Below, in pieces: positions 8,403 through 16,926 of a DNA stretch of 41,828 nucleotides. Origin of the DNA: Methanogenium sp. (GTDB lineage Archaea > Halobacteriota > Methanomicrobia > Methanomicrobiales > Methanomicrobiaceae); contig JAUVCV010000019.1 of NCBI GenBank assembly GCA_030595665.1, positions 1-41,828 of the forward strand, read 5' to 3'. The notes beneath the pieces are model-generated. The model saw only the letters and a program-made list of their open reading frames with translations. It was not told where the DNA came from and searched no databases. The translations under genes and the position numbers were made by a program. The first letter of the stretch is position 1; each line of letters begins with the position of its first letter.

Positions 8403-9574
8403 TGCAGAGCATATGTCTCATTGAAGGTGTCCGGGCGGCCGGTGTGCGTGAGGGCAAGTACGGGATTGCGCTCATTGCTGCATCCGGCACTGCCGCAGCG
8501 GTCTTCACCAAAAATCTGGTTTCAGCAGAGCCGGTTCGCCTGATGCGTGAACGAATGGCAGCCGGTGCTCTGGATGGCATTGTCGTTAATGCGGGGAATG
8601 CCAATGTCTTTACCGGTGAGCAGGGTTACATCGATGCCTGCCGGATGGCCGAGGATGCAGCGACCGTGCTCGGGACTGTTCCGGAACGAATCGGGGTCGC
8701 ATCAACGGGCGTCATCGGGCGGTATATGAATATGGAAATAGTCACCCGTCAGATTGCAGAGGCAGGTGGCATGCTCCGCAGTGACGCCACAGCTGAGACA
8801 GATGCCGCACGGGCCATCATGACGACCGACCTCACCGAGAAACATGCGGCAGCAGTGCGTGATGGTTTTGTGGTGGCGGGAATAACCAAGGGAAGTGGTA
8901 TGATTGCCCCGAATATGGGGACAATGCTTGCCTTCGTTTACACCGATGCTACTATAGCGGCACCGGATCTTCAGGAGGCACTCCAGACGGCGGTCATGCG
9001 GAGTTTTAACCGGGTGGTTGTCGACGGTGACACCTCAACTAATGACTGTCTCTTCTGCACGGCGACAGGTCGACGGGAGACGCCGGATATGGTTGTCTTC
9101 CAGGAAGCACTGGAGGAGGTATGTATCTCTCTTGCACGTCAGATTGCCGCAGATGGTGAGGGCGCGACCAAACTGATCGAGGTCAGAGTGACGGGAGCTC
9201 AAACAGAAGAGGATGCAGCCACGATTGCCCGGACGGTTGTTGGTTCCCCCTTAGTGAAGACCGCAGTCTATGGCAAAGACCCGAACTGGGGCCGTATCAT
9301 TGCTGCTGCCGGCCGTGCGGGGGTGGACTTCGATCCATTCACAGCGACCATTGCGGTGACAGACGGCACCAGGCGGATAATCCTTGCAGAGAAGGGTGTC
9401 ATCTGTGCGGATGATGTGATGCACCCGGAGGCACTGGCCGAAGCAGCGTCCCTGATGGACGGGGTGGAGGTTATTTTTGAGATGGTGCTCGACGGTGGCA
9501 CTGCATCGGCTACTGCCTGGGGCTGTGATCTGACAGAACGCTATGTGGAGATTAACGGGAAGTATACGACATGA
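8402..9574 (+). CDS. argJ: Glutamate N-acetyltransferase / ornithine acetyltransferase
   Basis: 390 aa. It transfers the acetyl group from N-acetylornithine to glutamate, giving the cyclic arginine pathway; some members also use acetyl-CoA. Hallmarks: [11 protein letters not shown] near residue 65, [11 protein letters not shown] followed by [10 protein letters not shown] near residue 170 (self-cleavage occurs before this Thr, which becomes the nucleophile), VDGDTSTND near 203, and KDPNWGRI near 290. The start overlaps the CBS stop as TAATG with GGAG just upstream. It overlaps argB by 4 nt. Confidence 0.96.
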   Translation: MQSICLIEGVRAAGVREGKYGIALIAASGTAAAVFTKNLVSAEPVRLMRERMAAGALDGIVVNAGNANVFTGEQGYIDACRMAEDAATVLGTVPERIGVASTGVIGRYMNMEIVTRQIAEAGGMLRSDATAETDAARAIMTTDLTEKHAAAVRDGFVVAGITKGSGMIAPNMGTMLAFVYTDATIAAPDLQEALQTAVMRSFNRVVVDGDTSTNDCLFCTATGRRETPDMVVFQEALEEVCISLARQIAADGEGATKLIEVRVTGAQTEEDAATIARTVVGSPLVKTAVYGKDPNWGRIIAAAGRAGVDFDPFTATIAVTDGTRRIILAEKGVICADDVMHPEALAEAASLMDGVEVIFEMVLDGGTASATAWGCDLTERYVEINGKYTT

Positions 9575-10443
9575 AACGTGAAGAAGTCCTGATTGAGGCA
9601 ATGCCCTACATCCAGAAGTTCCATGGGAAGACGATTGTCATCAAACTCGGAGGGCATGCGATGGTGGATCATACGATCCTCGATACCGTCATTCAGGATG
9701 TCGTCCTGCTGCGGTATGTGGGAATAAACGTTGTCCTTGTCCACGGTGGTGGCCCTGAGATCACCGAGAAGATGGTGGCGATGGGCAAGAAACCGAAGTT
9801 TGTGGCAGGGCTGCGTATAACAGACACTGAAACGATGGAGATCGCACAGATGGTGCTGGTGGGCAAGATAAACGACAATATCGTCTCTGACATTGCGAAG
9901 TTTGGTGCCCTCGGGGTTGGTCTCTCCGGCAATGACGGCAACCTGCTCATTGCACGCAAGGCGGGAACAAAGACGGTGATGGTGGATGAGACCTCACAGG
10001 AAGTAGACCTTGGGCTTGTCGGTGATATTGAGGAGGTCAATCCCCGTATTCTAAAAGACCTGCTGGCAAACCACTACATCCCAGTGGTTGCTCCGGTTGC
10101 AATCGACCGGAAGGGACATTCCCTCAATGTCAATGCCGACACTGCCGCAGGAGAAATCGCTGTTGCCCTGAATGCATATAAACTCATAAATCTCTCAGAC
10201 ATAGACGGCGTGATGAATGCGAACCGAACCCGCACCTACCAACGCCTCACAATAGTGGAGGCTGAGTCGCTCATCACGGACGGAATAATCGTGGGTGGTA
10301 TGATCCCGAAACTGGAGTCCTGCCTGTATGCCCTGAACCACGGTGTCCTGTCAGCACATATCATTAACGGCAATCGTGAACATAATCTGCTCCTGGAACT
10401 CTTCACAGATAATGGCGTCGGGACAATGATTCACCTGTCCTGA
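9571..10443 (+). CDS. argB: Acetylglutamate kinase
   Basis: 290 aa. It phosphorylates N-acetylglutamate with ATP, the second step of arginine synthesis. Amino-acid kinase fold motifs: VIKLGGHAM near residue 28, [10 protein letters not shown] near 57, [10 protein letters not shown] near 112, [12 protein letters not shown] near 188, and [10 protein letters not shown] near 245. The start is ATGA-coupled to argJ. An N-terminal helix before the first strand, as seen here, is present in arginine-inhibited hexameric forms and also in others, so feedback inhibition is only possible. It is the last gene of the arg run; argD is not in the window. Confidence 0.96.
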   Translation: MKREEVLIEAMPYIQKFHGKTIVIKLGGHAMVDHTILDTVIQDVVLLRYVGINVVLVHGGGPEITEKMVAMGKKPKFVAGLRITDTETMEIAQMVLVGKINDNIVSDIAKFGALGVGLSGNDGNLLIARKAGTKTVMVDETSQEVDLGLVGDIEEVNPRILKDLLANHYIPVVAPVAIDRKGHSLNVNADTAAGEIAVALNAYKLINLSDIDGVMNANRTRTYQRLTIVEAESLITDGIIVGGMIPKLESCLYALNHGVLSAHIINGNREHNLLLELFTDNGVGTMIHLS

Positions 10444-10467
10444 AGCAAAATAGTCCATTTCGGTAAA

Positions 10468-10476
10468 TTTTTAAAT
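10468..10476 (+). promoter_or_regulatory. TATA box of the multi-PAS sensor gene
   Basis: TTTTTAAAT centred 26 nt before the ATG at 10498, the usual archaeal TATA-to-start distance. Transcription would begin at or very near the start codon, although a GAGG at 10487-10490 could serve as a ribosome site if the transcript is longer. Confidence 0.5.
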
Positions 10477-10497
10477 CATTATCGCTGAGGATTTCCT

Positions 10498-13050
10498 ATG
10501 AATATGGTGAGGTACAGTCAGGATTCTCGCATGGCAATGAAAATATTTGTTATTGCCAGTCTGACAGTCCTCTCATTTGTGTTGGTTACAGCAGGCATCT
10601 CTGTTGGGGTCACTATACTGCTGGCCCATCTCTTTTATATCCCGATTATTTTGGAAGCATACTGGTTTCATCGGAAGGTTCCTCTCTTTGCAGTCGGTGT
10701 CGGCCTCTGCTACCTGCTTATTGCGGCAGGATTTGGCAACCCCGCCCTGGTTCTCATCACGGTTGTCGGGAGAGTGGCGCTCTTTGTCGCGGTCAGTCTG
10801 CTCGTCTCGTACCTCTCTGTACAGCTGCACAACGAGGAACAGCGTTTCTCCCGACTGGTTGGCAGTGTGAGTGACCCCCTGCTCTGGATGACGGGGGAAG
10901 GTATCGTTGCGTATGTGAATGCGGCCTACTGCACCCTTGCTAACACCAAATCTGCAGACATCATCGGGACACCATATATTCCTATATTTTTCGGGGGTGC
11001 TGCGGTGGGAATGGATGAATTTCTCTCCTCCCTCTCCCCGGAGAATCCGACCGGGATGATCGAGTCGGTGGTTGCCCGCACCGGTGGGCCTGATCATGTG
11101 GTTCAGTGGAATGTGCATGTCCATTACAAAAGCGACGGCACCATCTCCGGGTCGATCACGATTGGTCGTGATATCACCGCACTCCGGGAGGCTGAGAAAG
11201 AGCTGTCTGAAAATGTGGAGACCCTGAAAGCTGTCTTTTCCAATGCACGGGAATGTCTTATCATTGGCACCTGTGACAAAAACGGGATGCCTAATCAGAT
11301 ACAGGATGTGAACCGGTATGGATGCACGATCTTCGGGTATTCCCTTGCGGAGATGCAGTCGCACCGTGTAAAAGATCTCTTCCCGGATTCCCTATCATAC
11401 CTCTCCACCGCAATGGATGCCGGACGGGTTGGTATCTCCGATGGTCACATTGAGGTCAGGGCACGGGGAAAAGACGGCGTCCGGTTTTCGGTGGAAGTGT
11501 CCGTCTCCTCCTATGAGCTGCATGGCGAGACGCGGTTTGTGCTCGCGATGCGTGACATCACCGCATGGGTGTCTGCCCAGAAGACCCTGGCCGAAAGCGA
11601 GCGAAGGTTCCATGACTTTGCTGATTTTCTCCCCCTCCCTGCCTTTGAAGTGGAGTATGACGGAGGAATTAGCTTCCGAAATATGACTGCAGACACCTTT
11701 TTTGGATACGGAGAAGCGGACTGGATGGAAGGGATCACTATCTTTGCGCTCATCCCTTCTGGTGAGCAACCTGAAATGCGGGAAATGTTCCAGATATGCC
11801 TGGTAAAGGATACCATCCTCAGTAATGAGTTTACCGCGGTACGACAGGATGATACCCGGTTCCCTGCTATGGTCTACTGCCGCAGGATGATGGAGAAGGG
11901 TATTGTTACCGGTCTCCGGGTCATGGTGGCAGACCTCACCGAACAGCGTGGCATGGAAAAGGCGCTGAACCAGTCGGAGACTATGTATCGCACGGTATTT
12001 GAGAACACCGGGACTGGCATGTTCCTTTTGAACGCAGACGGCACCATTGTGAACACCAACCGTACCGGTGCTGAACTGGTGGGCTATCCCCTCGGCATGC
12101 TTCTCAGCGGGGAACTTTCCTTTGCAGACCTGGTGACCAGTGATGACCGCATTGGATTCCGCGAAAATGCTGTTCAGATGTTTGCAGGAACGGTGCCTCC
12201 CCGCACGCTTCCATCGGTAGGTCTGGTGGATGCCGAAGGGATGATGCATGATACTTCCATCACACTCTCGTTTATTCCCGACAGTTACCAACTTGCGGTT
12301 TCCATCACCGATGAGACCGGAAAAAATCAGTCTGAACGGCTGATAGCCGTTTCAAATGGTATTATTCAGCTCATTATCTATGAGGATGACACCACTCATC
12401 TGCTCTCTGCTGCCTGTACAGAGTTCGGTCGCCTTGATCAGTACTATGTTGTCTCCATTGCCCTCTGCAAGGATAGTGAACTTCAGATATCCGGTGTTTC
12501 ATCCCCCACATTCAGGGAGACGAATGCAGCGTTTCTCAACACATCAGCGGCCCCTTTTGAGGCAATATCATCAAAGATGGTGAGTTATTCTCCGTGGACA
12601 GTGAGGGATGCAGAGTCAGACACCTCTGAAGAGATTGATGTCTTTGTTCTCCCGATGATTGCAGGCGATAAGGTGGAGGGTGTGCTCTCGGTCTATATCC
12701 AGTCCTCTGCCACGGTGACAGAACAGGAGCTGACCACCCTGCAGACGCTTGCCAATGATATCGCCTATGGCATCCGGTCCCGGTGTATCGAAGAGGAGAA
12801 GGTGGAGGCTCTTTCGCAGATCGAGCGGAACATGGAGGATCTCTCGATTCTCAACGACCATATCAGAAATCCCCTTCAGGTCATCCTGGGGCTGGCAGAA
12901 GTGGGGGATGAAACTCATTATGATACCGTGGCAGAGCAGGTACAGGAGATTGACAGTATTGTCCGCCGTCTGGATCAGCGGTGCCTGGAATCAGGAAAAA
13001 TACGGGATTTCCTGCAGAAACATTATCAGTTTCAGATCAAAAAAGACTGA
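10498..13050 (+). CDS. Membrane multi-PAS/GAF sensor with H-box-like C-terminus but no ATPase domain
   Basis: 850 aa. Residues 15-100 hold about three membrane helices. Four PAS domains follow (about 115-235, 240-360, 365-485, 490-610), recognisable by ends such as GSITIGRDITALREAEKEL and FVLAMRDITAW. A GAF-like segment lies at about 620-765 (SILPMIAGDK-type strand, here FVLPMIAGDKVEGVLSVYI). The C-terminal ~75 residues carry an H-box-like stretch, LSILNDHIRNPLQVILGLAE, and a helical tail ending DFLQKHYQF. No N, G1 or G2 boxes of a HATPase domain occur before the stop. It may pass signals to a partner kinase or regulate by dimerisation. It stands alone after argB with its own TATA box. A relic of a homologous C-terminus lies at 14220-14315. 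Confidence 0.85.
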   Translation: MNMVRYSQDSRMAMKIFVIASLTVLSFVLVTAGISVGVTILLAHLFYIPIILEAYWFHRKVPLFAVGVGLCYLLIAAGFGNPALVLITVVGRVALFVAVSLLVSYLSVQLHNEEQRFSRLVGSVSDPLLWMTGEGIVAYVNAAYCTLANTKSADIIGTPYIPIFFGGAAVGMDEFLSSLSPENPTGMIESVVARTGGPDHVVQWNVHVHYKSDGTISGSITIGRDITALREAEKELSENVETLKAVFSNARECLIIGTCDKNGMPNQIQDVNRYGCTIFGYSLAEMQSHRVKDLFPDSLSYLSTAMDAGRVGISDGHIEVRARGKDGVRFSVEVSVSSYELHGETRFVLAMRDITAWVSAQKTLAESERRFHDFADFLPLPAFEVEYDGGISFRNMTADTFFGYGEADWMEGITIFALIPSGEQPEMREMFQICLVKDTILSNEFTAVRQDDTRFPAMVYCRRMMEKGIVTGLRVMVADLTEQRGMEKALNQSETMYRTVFENTGTGMFLLNADGTIVNTNRTGAELVGYPLGMLLSGELSFADLVTSDDRIGFRENAVQMFAGTVPPRTLPSVGLVDAEGMMHDTSITLSFIPDSYQLAVSITDETGKNQSERLIAVSNGIIQLIIYEDDTTHLLSAACTEFGRLDQYYVVSIALCKDSELQISGVSSPTFRETNAAFLNTSAAPFEAISSKMVSYSPWTVRDAESDTSEEIDVFVLPMIAGDKVEGVLSVYIQSSATVTEQELTTLQTLANDIAYGIRSRCIEEEKVEALSQIERNMEDLSILNDHIRNPLQVILGLAEVGDETHYDTVAEQVQEIDSIVRRLDQRCLESGKIRDFLQKHYQFQIKKD

Positions 13051-13079
13051 CCGAGAAGAGAAGGGCAGGTGGTTAATGG

Positions 13080-13364
13080 TCAGGGGAGGTTTCCTTCCCC
13101 GGAATATTCCCGCTGCCGTTCTTCATTCATCGCAATAAGGATTTCAAAGATTTTCCGCACTTCCACCGGGTCAATATTGCAGGTAACGGCATACTCAAAG
13201 GCCCGGTCCAGAACACGGATGCGCTGGTTTTGATCTTTTACCGGAGTGCCTGTGTGGTGTTTTTCTCCGATGACCACTGCCGCGAGACGCTGGCGTTCTC
13301 TGACGAGGTCAATTAACGCATAGTCAATACGACTGATCTCTTCACGGACGCTTTCAAGTGTCAT
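13080..13364 (-). CDS. Chorismate mutase, AroQ type
   Basis: 94 aa from ATG 13364, preceded by a purine-rich GAAGAGAAC. Longer in-frame starts add unlikely sequence that overlaps the protease gene. All-helical AroQ pattern: an N-terminal helix VREEISRIDYALIDLVRER with the conserved Arg, Asp and Arg, then VVIGEKH, KDQNQRIRVLDRA, and a C-terminal helix VRKIFEILIAMNEERQRE carrying the late Glu. It converts chorismate to prephenate for Phe and Tyr synthesis. It is a stand-alone single-domain form, divergent from the M50 protease gene, with no other aromatic genes in the window. Confidence 0.88.
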   Translation of the reverse strand: MTLESVREEISRIDYALIDLVRERQRLAAVVIGEKHHTGTPVKDQNQRIRVLDRAFEYAVTCNIDPVEVRKIFEILIAMNEERQREYSGEGNLP

Positions 13365-13470
13365 ATTATGTTCTCTTCTTCCCGGAACGTAAAAAAGGAT
13401 TTCTTCTGCCATGATGTATGCGGCAGGTAACGACGTATTGAATACTAAGGAATGGAAAATATACTCATTC

Positions 13471-14139
13471 ATGATCACCGATAAAATTGACCGCGAGGAA
13501 CGCAAAGACCTGGGCATTGCGTGTCTTGCGCTTGCACTTGCGTTTACCCTCGTCTTTATTCGCGGGGGCTGGGATACGTGGACTGATCTGGTATTCATAT
13601 TTGTTATATCGGTCATCACCGTTGGTGCTGCTTTTATTCTCCACGAGATGGCACACAAATTCATGGCGATGAAGTTTGGTTATTATGCAGCATTCAGGAA
13701 GGACAATGGGATGCTTCTCATGGGTGTGGCACTTGCTGCCCTTGTGGGTGTGGTCTTTGCCGCACCGGGGGCAACCGTCATCTATTCACAAGCGGGTCGT
13801 GATATGACGAAAAGAGAGAACGGCCTCATCTCTGTTGCCGGCCCAGTGGTGAACCTCTGCCTTGGCGTGCTATTTTTCGTTATTATCATCGCAGGATTTG
13901 CCGTCCAGTTGGTACCAGTCGTTATCATCGGGACGATGGGCCTCTCAGTGAATGGGATGATTGGTTTCTTTAATATGCTGCCCATCAGTGTGCTGGACGG
14001 GAAGAAGGTCCTCGCATGGAACCCTGTCGTATTTGCTGTATTAATCGTTCTTTTGCTGGGGATGGTTCTCTTTGCGACAAACTACGGCGGTGTGATGAAC
14101 ACGGTCATCATGGCCATCACGGCGATATTCGGGTGGTAA
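13471..14139 (+). CDS. Site-2-type membrane metalloprotease (M50)
   Basis: 222 aa from ATG 13471; upstream in-frame codons look noncoding. Six or so hydrophobic helices. The second carries the zinc motif HEMAHKFMAMKFG (HExxH) near residue 52. A later membrane segment has MLPISVLDGKKV, matching the third-ligand LDG motif of M50 proteases. A short cytoplasmic region with AAPGATVIYS lies between them, typical of compact archaeal S2P homologues. It would cut membrane-embedded substrates such as anchored regulators; the substrate is unknown. No PDZ or CBS domain is attached. It is divergent from chorismate mutase. Confidence 0.88.
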   Translation: MITDKIDREERKDLGIACLALALAFTLVFIRGGWDTWTDLVFIFVISVITVGAAFILHEMAHKFMAMKFGYYAAFRKDNGMLLMGVALAALVGVVFAAPGATVIYSQAGRDMTKRENGLISVAGPVVNLCLGVLFFVIIIAGFAVQLVPVVIIGTMGLSVNGMIGFFNMLPISVLDGKKVLAWNPVVFAVLIVLLLGMVLFATNYGGVMNTVIMAITAIFGW

Positions 14140-14219
14140 TCCGAATATCATCCACCTGATTTCCGCAATCAGGGCTTTATCTTTTTTCCGTCTGTTTTGT
14201 CACCGGTATTTTCATCTGA

Positions 14220-14315
14220 CTTCATGCAATCAATAAGCTGGTGAATAAGCTGGACCAGCGGTGGCTGGAGTCTGAGAAGATCCAGGATTTCCTGCGACAC
14301 TATGCGTTTGACTGA
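14220..14315 (+). pseudogene. Relic of a multi-PAS sensor C-terminus
   Basis: A frame between a TGA at 14217 and a TGA at 14313-14315 encodes 31 residues including INKLVNKLDQRWLESEKIQ and DFLRHYAF. This matches the extreme C-terminus of the sensor at 10498-13050 (VRRLDQRCLESGKIRDFLQKHYQF), sharing LDQR, LES, KI, DFL and HY, and stopping at nearly the same place. No start or upstream domain remains. It is best read as the last fragment of a decayed paralogue. Confidence 0.75.
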
Positions 14316-14378
14316 CAGATCTGCCAGGTGAATGGTGGAATTGTCAGATGCGGCGAAATGATCCATGTCACCGCCATG

Positions 14379-14387
14379 AATATATAT
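14379..14387 (+). promoter_or_regulatory. TATA box of the flavoprotein gene
   Basis: AATATATAT lies about 35 nt upstream of the ATG at 14418, leaving room for a short leader holding the GGTGGAG ribosome site at 14405-14411. Confidence 0.5.
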
Positions 14388-14417
14388 CTCCTTTTTTAAT
14401 ATCAGGTGGAGATTCAG

Positions 14418-14993
14418 ATGAAAGTTGTAGCATTTAACGGAAGCCCCCGAAGAGATGGGAACACCATCCGTCTCTTACATATGGTCTGTGAGATCCTTGA
14501 GGAGGAGGGGATAGAAACTGAGATTGTACAGGTGGGCGGGAAGAGTGTCCACGGTTGCACGGCATGCATGAAGTGTGCAGAGAATCTGGATCACAAATGT
14601 GTGCTGACCGGCGACCCGATGAACGAGTGGATGGAGAAGATGTTTGCAGCAGATGGCATCATCATCGGCAGCCCGACCTATTTTGGCGACCTCACCCCGG
14701 AAGCGAAGGCGCTCATTGACAGGGCAGGTTTTGTCGCTCTCGCAAACGGAAACCTCCTAAACCGGAAGGTGGGTGCTGCAGTAGTGGCGGTCCGCCGGGC
14801 GGGCGCTATCCATGTGTATGACTCCATCAACCACCTCTTCGGCATCTCGGGGATGGTGACGGTTGGTTCATCCTATTGGAATATTGGTGTTGGCCTCGTC
14901 CCTGGTGAAGTGGACGGTGATCTGGAGGGACGAAAGACGATGGAGGATCTGGGGAAGAATATGGCGTGGGTGCTGAAGAAACTCGGTGCGTAG
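14418..14993 (+). CDS. Iron-sulfur flavoprotein (flavodoxin-fold NAD(P)H-dependent FMN reductase family)
   Basis: 191 aa from ATG 14418, chosen over GTG 14406 because GGTGGAG lies 7 nt before the ATG. Flavodoxin fold: FMN phosphate loop FNGSPRRDGNT at the N-terminus, then a compact Cys cluster HGCTACMKCAENLDHKC near residue 50, and GSPTYFGDLTPEAKALIDR near 88. The clustered cysteines with 2-2-7 spacing are those that bind a 4Fe-4S centre in methanogen Isf. Isf shuttles electrons in anaerobes and has been linked to handling O2/H2O2. It is a single gene with its own TATA box and a T-rich end. Confidence 0.88.
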   Translation: MKVVAFNGSPRRDGNTIRLLHMVCEILEEEGIETEIVQVGGKSVHGCTACMKCAENLDHKCVLTGDPMNEWMEKMFAADGIIIGSPTYFGDLTPEAKALIDRAGFVALANGNLLNRKVGAAVVAVRRAGAIHVYDSINHLFGISGMVTVGSSYWNIGVGLVPGEVDGDLEGRKTMEDLGKNMAWVLKKLGA

Positions 14994-15000
14994 ACAGTCT

Positions 15001-15036
15001 TTCTTATTTTTCTTTCCCTTCATTTGTCGTTTTTTC
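15001..15036 (+). terminator. T-rich terminator after the flavoprotein gene
   Basis: Just after the stop at 14993, oligo-T runs occur at 15001-15017 and again at 15030-15036 without a preceding stem. Archaeal RNA polymerase typically stops at such U-runs. Confidence 0.5.
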
Positions 15037-15584
15037 CGGAGAAAATAAAGAACTTTTTTTGAAGACCAGGCAGGTTGGAGCTAAGTGGAGATCAGGTTAG
15101 TGACCCGGTTACTAAAAAGGGATCAGACAAGCAGGTTGCATCCATACCTGTCTAATAAAGAAATGCTCCGGAAGAGAGAACGTAGTGCACTATCTGTGAC
15201 TCAGTCACAGATTCATTTATTATTGCCAAAATCAGGCAATTATGGTGGGGAACAGTATATAACACGGTTTTTGCTCTCCGATTTTTTATATATTCAGGAA
15301 GTGGATATCACCGATATTAAGCGGTTGCATTGCACACCTTTGCAAATGTAATGACCCGGTTTACATTCTCGCCGGTGGCCGGGAAAATTACACAATTGCT
15401 CTCCAATTCCTTCATCCACAGAGGTTGTTGCACGAATAAATTTTATTGGCAAATAAGGGCAATAAGTTATACTTTGGTGACAATTAAACGCAGAATATAG
15501 GTCGTTTTGCAGTTCAATTGTCCTCATTGTCTACACCAAATAGTTCATGCAACAGCCTCCACAAATGCCTATTTATAAATCGAG
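15037..15584. other. AT-rich stretch without a convincing gene
   Basis: Short frames exist (for example 15085-15351 on + and 15294-15527 on -), but none has a ribosome site, a protein-like composition or a family I recognise. It contains two neighbouring inverted repeats at 15192-15240 and the 10-mer TGACCCGGTT twice (15101-15110 and 15352-15361). With the IS200 relic beside it, the stretch is probably debris of mobile DNA. Confidence 0.5.
15192..15240. repeat. Two adjacent inverted repeats
   Basis: First, a perfect palindrome with 10-bp arms and a single central base: ATCTGTGACT, C, AGTCACAGAT (15192-15212). Second, ATTGCC and GGCAAT separated by 7 nt (15222-15240). They lie 9 nt apart inside a noncoding stretch. 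They could be protein-binding sites, or ends of an eroded element. Confidence 0.6.
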
Positions 15585-15717
15585 CGTAAAACCCCTTGGT
15601 CTTTAGCCAGGGGGATGTAAGCGATCATCCCAGTTCTTGTATATATTTTGTAATAGTGACTTTACTCACATTTCCAATGGTACAACAAAAATAACCATCG
15701 CTCCATAATGTATTTTC
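15585..15717 (-). mobile_element. IS200/IS605-type element relic: 3' end of tnpA plus right-end hairpin
   Basis: On the minus strand the frame 15717-15625 encodes the C-terminus of an IS200-type Y1 transposase: LWSDGYFCCTIGNVS then KVTITKYIQELG and stop, matching the family's GYFV..VGxxxxxxIxxYIExQ tail. Ten bases past the stop is a hairpin, CCCCTTGG and CCAGGGGG around a 7-nt loop (15592-15614), of the kind IS200/IS605 elements carry at their right end. The catalytic HUH and Tyr part and the left end are gone. The relic ends 7 nt before the first codon of the aminotransferase frame. Confidence 0.75.
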
Positions 15718-15723
15718 TTATGA

Positions 15724-16815
15724 TTGAGATTTGGAAAATACGAATTCTCAGCTCCTTATATGCTCTCGGCCGCTGACTGCGAGACATGGTCAGCAGGTGA
15801 GATATTTGCGATGGAAGAAGGCTCACTCGATGCCTTCTGTGCAATGCGGTTCGGGTATACCGAATCACAGGGAGACCCGGCCCTGCGGGATGAGATATCT
15901 GCTGTTTCCGGGGATATCGGCCCGGATCGGTGTGTTGTCTTTGCCGGGGCTGAGGAGGCGATTTATATCACCATGCATGCCCTCCTTTCCCCCGGGGACC
16001 ATGTAATTGTCCTCTCCCCGGCATACCAGTCTCTCCATGAGATTGCCCGTCACATCGGGGCCGATGTCTCCTACTGGCATATGAAGGAAGAGGATGGGTG
16101 GCGGCCGGATATGGCAGAACTCTGGTCTCTCATCCGCCCGGAGACGAAGTGCATTGTGATAAATACGCCGCACAATCCAACCGGTTTCCATTTCCCGGCT
16201 GCAGAGCTGGAAAATCTCATTGGGATTGCAGAAGAAAAGGGCATATGGCTCTTCTCTGACGAAGTCTACCGCTTTGGTGAATACAGTTCTTCGGCGCTCC
16301 TGCCGTCTGTTGCCTCATGGTATGAGAAGGGTATCTCGGTCGGCGTGATGTCAAAAAGTTTCGGCCTCGCAGGGCTTCGGCTTGGATGGGTCGCGACACA
16401 GGACACCGACCTTACCCGCCAGATTCTTGCGTGGAAGGACTACACCACCATCTGCACCAGTGCCCCTGCGGAGTTCCTCTCAACACTTGCCCTCCGGCAC
16501 AGGGATGAAATAATCACTCGCAACCGGGAAATTATCAACGAAAACCGTGCCCTGCTTGCTACAGTCTTTGCCCGCCACTCCTCCATCTTCACCTGTCAGG
16601 AACCATGGGCGGGCCCGGTCTGTTTCCCCCGGTTCAAAGGAAAAGAGGGTGCGGAAGCCTTCTGTGACACCCTTGTCCGGGAAACGGGTGTCATTTTGCT
16701 CCCGTCAACGGTCTTCGGCGCCGGTGATCACCATATCCGGTTTGGATTTGGGCGGCGTGATATGGTGCCCGCCCTCGCGGTGCTGGAAGAGTATCTTGTC
16801 AAAAATAATCGTTGA
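15724..16815 (+). CDS. PLP-dependent aminotransferase, class I/II, with damaged 5' end
   Basis: 363 aa if a TTG at 15724 is used; the first ATG in frame is at 15760. Fold type I motifs: NTPHNPTGFHF (Asn contacting PLP), SDEVYRFGEY (Asp and Tyr), SKSFGLAGLRLGW with the Schiff-base Lys near residue 213, and the late Arg in HIRFGFGRRD. Relatives begin with a short PFxLERxFxKYEFSAPY-like stretch. Here the frame starts inside it (RFGKYEFSAPYMLSAADCE) right after a stop codon and the IS200 relic, so up to ~10 N-terminal residues are probably lost. No Shine-Dalgarno site precedes either start. The amino-acid substrate is unknown; it may be a weakly expressed or dead gene with an intact body. Confidence 0.8.
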   Translation: MRFGKYEFSAPYMLSAADCETWSAGEIFAMEEGSLDAFCAMRFGYTESQGDPALRDEISAVSGDIGPDRCVVFAGAEEAIYITMHALLSPGDHVIVLSPAYQSLHEIARHIGADVSYWHMKEEDGWRPDMAELWSLIRPETKCIVINTPHNPTGFHFPAAELENLIGIAEEKGIWLFSDEVYRFGEYSSSALLPSVASWYEKGISVGVMSKSFGLAGLRLGWVATQDTDLTRQILAWKDYTTICTSAPAEFLSTLALRHRDEIITRNREIINENRALLATVFARHSSIFTCQEPWAGPVCFPRFKGKEGAEAFCDTLVRETGVILLPSTVFGAGDHHIRFGFGRRDMVPALAVLEEYLVKNNR

Positions 16816-16892
16816 AGGTTCAGCCAAAAAATGTGTTCAGCCTCTGTCCCTCTTCTGTATCTGTGGGGTCAGGGCGCAAAAAATACCGTTCC

Positions 16893-16926
16893 GGACCAGG
16901 ATGAAGTGTCCCGGTCCCTATTTTTT
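16893..16926 (+). terminator. Hairpin-plus-T-run terminator between convergent genes
   Basis: GGACC-A-GGA and TCC-C-GGTCC (16893-16917) form a stem with one mismatch around a 7-nt loop, followed by CTATTTTTT. It lies between the ends of the aminotransferase and the MATE gene, at a point suited to stop the rightward transcript. Confidence 0.6.

Noticed and set aside
15085-15351. 88-codon + strand frame before the IS200 relic
   Set aside because: No ribosome site, no recognisable family, and it contains both palindromes; kept only as noncoding stretch.
15294-15527. 77-codon minus frame with several cysteines, considered as a TnpB zinc-ribbon remnant
   Set aside because: The Cys spacing does not fit the TnpB CxxC pairs and the RuvC-like motifs are absent.
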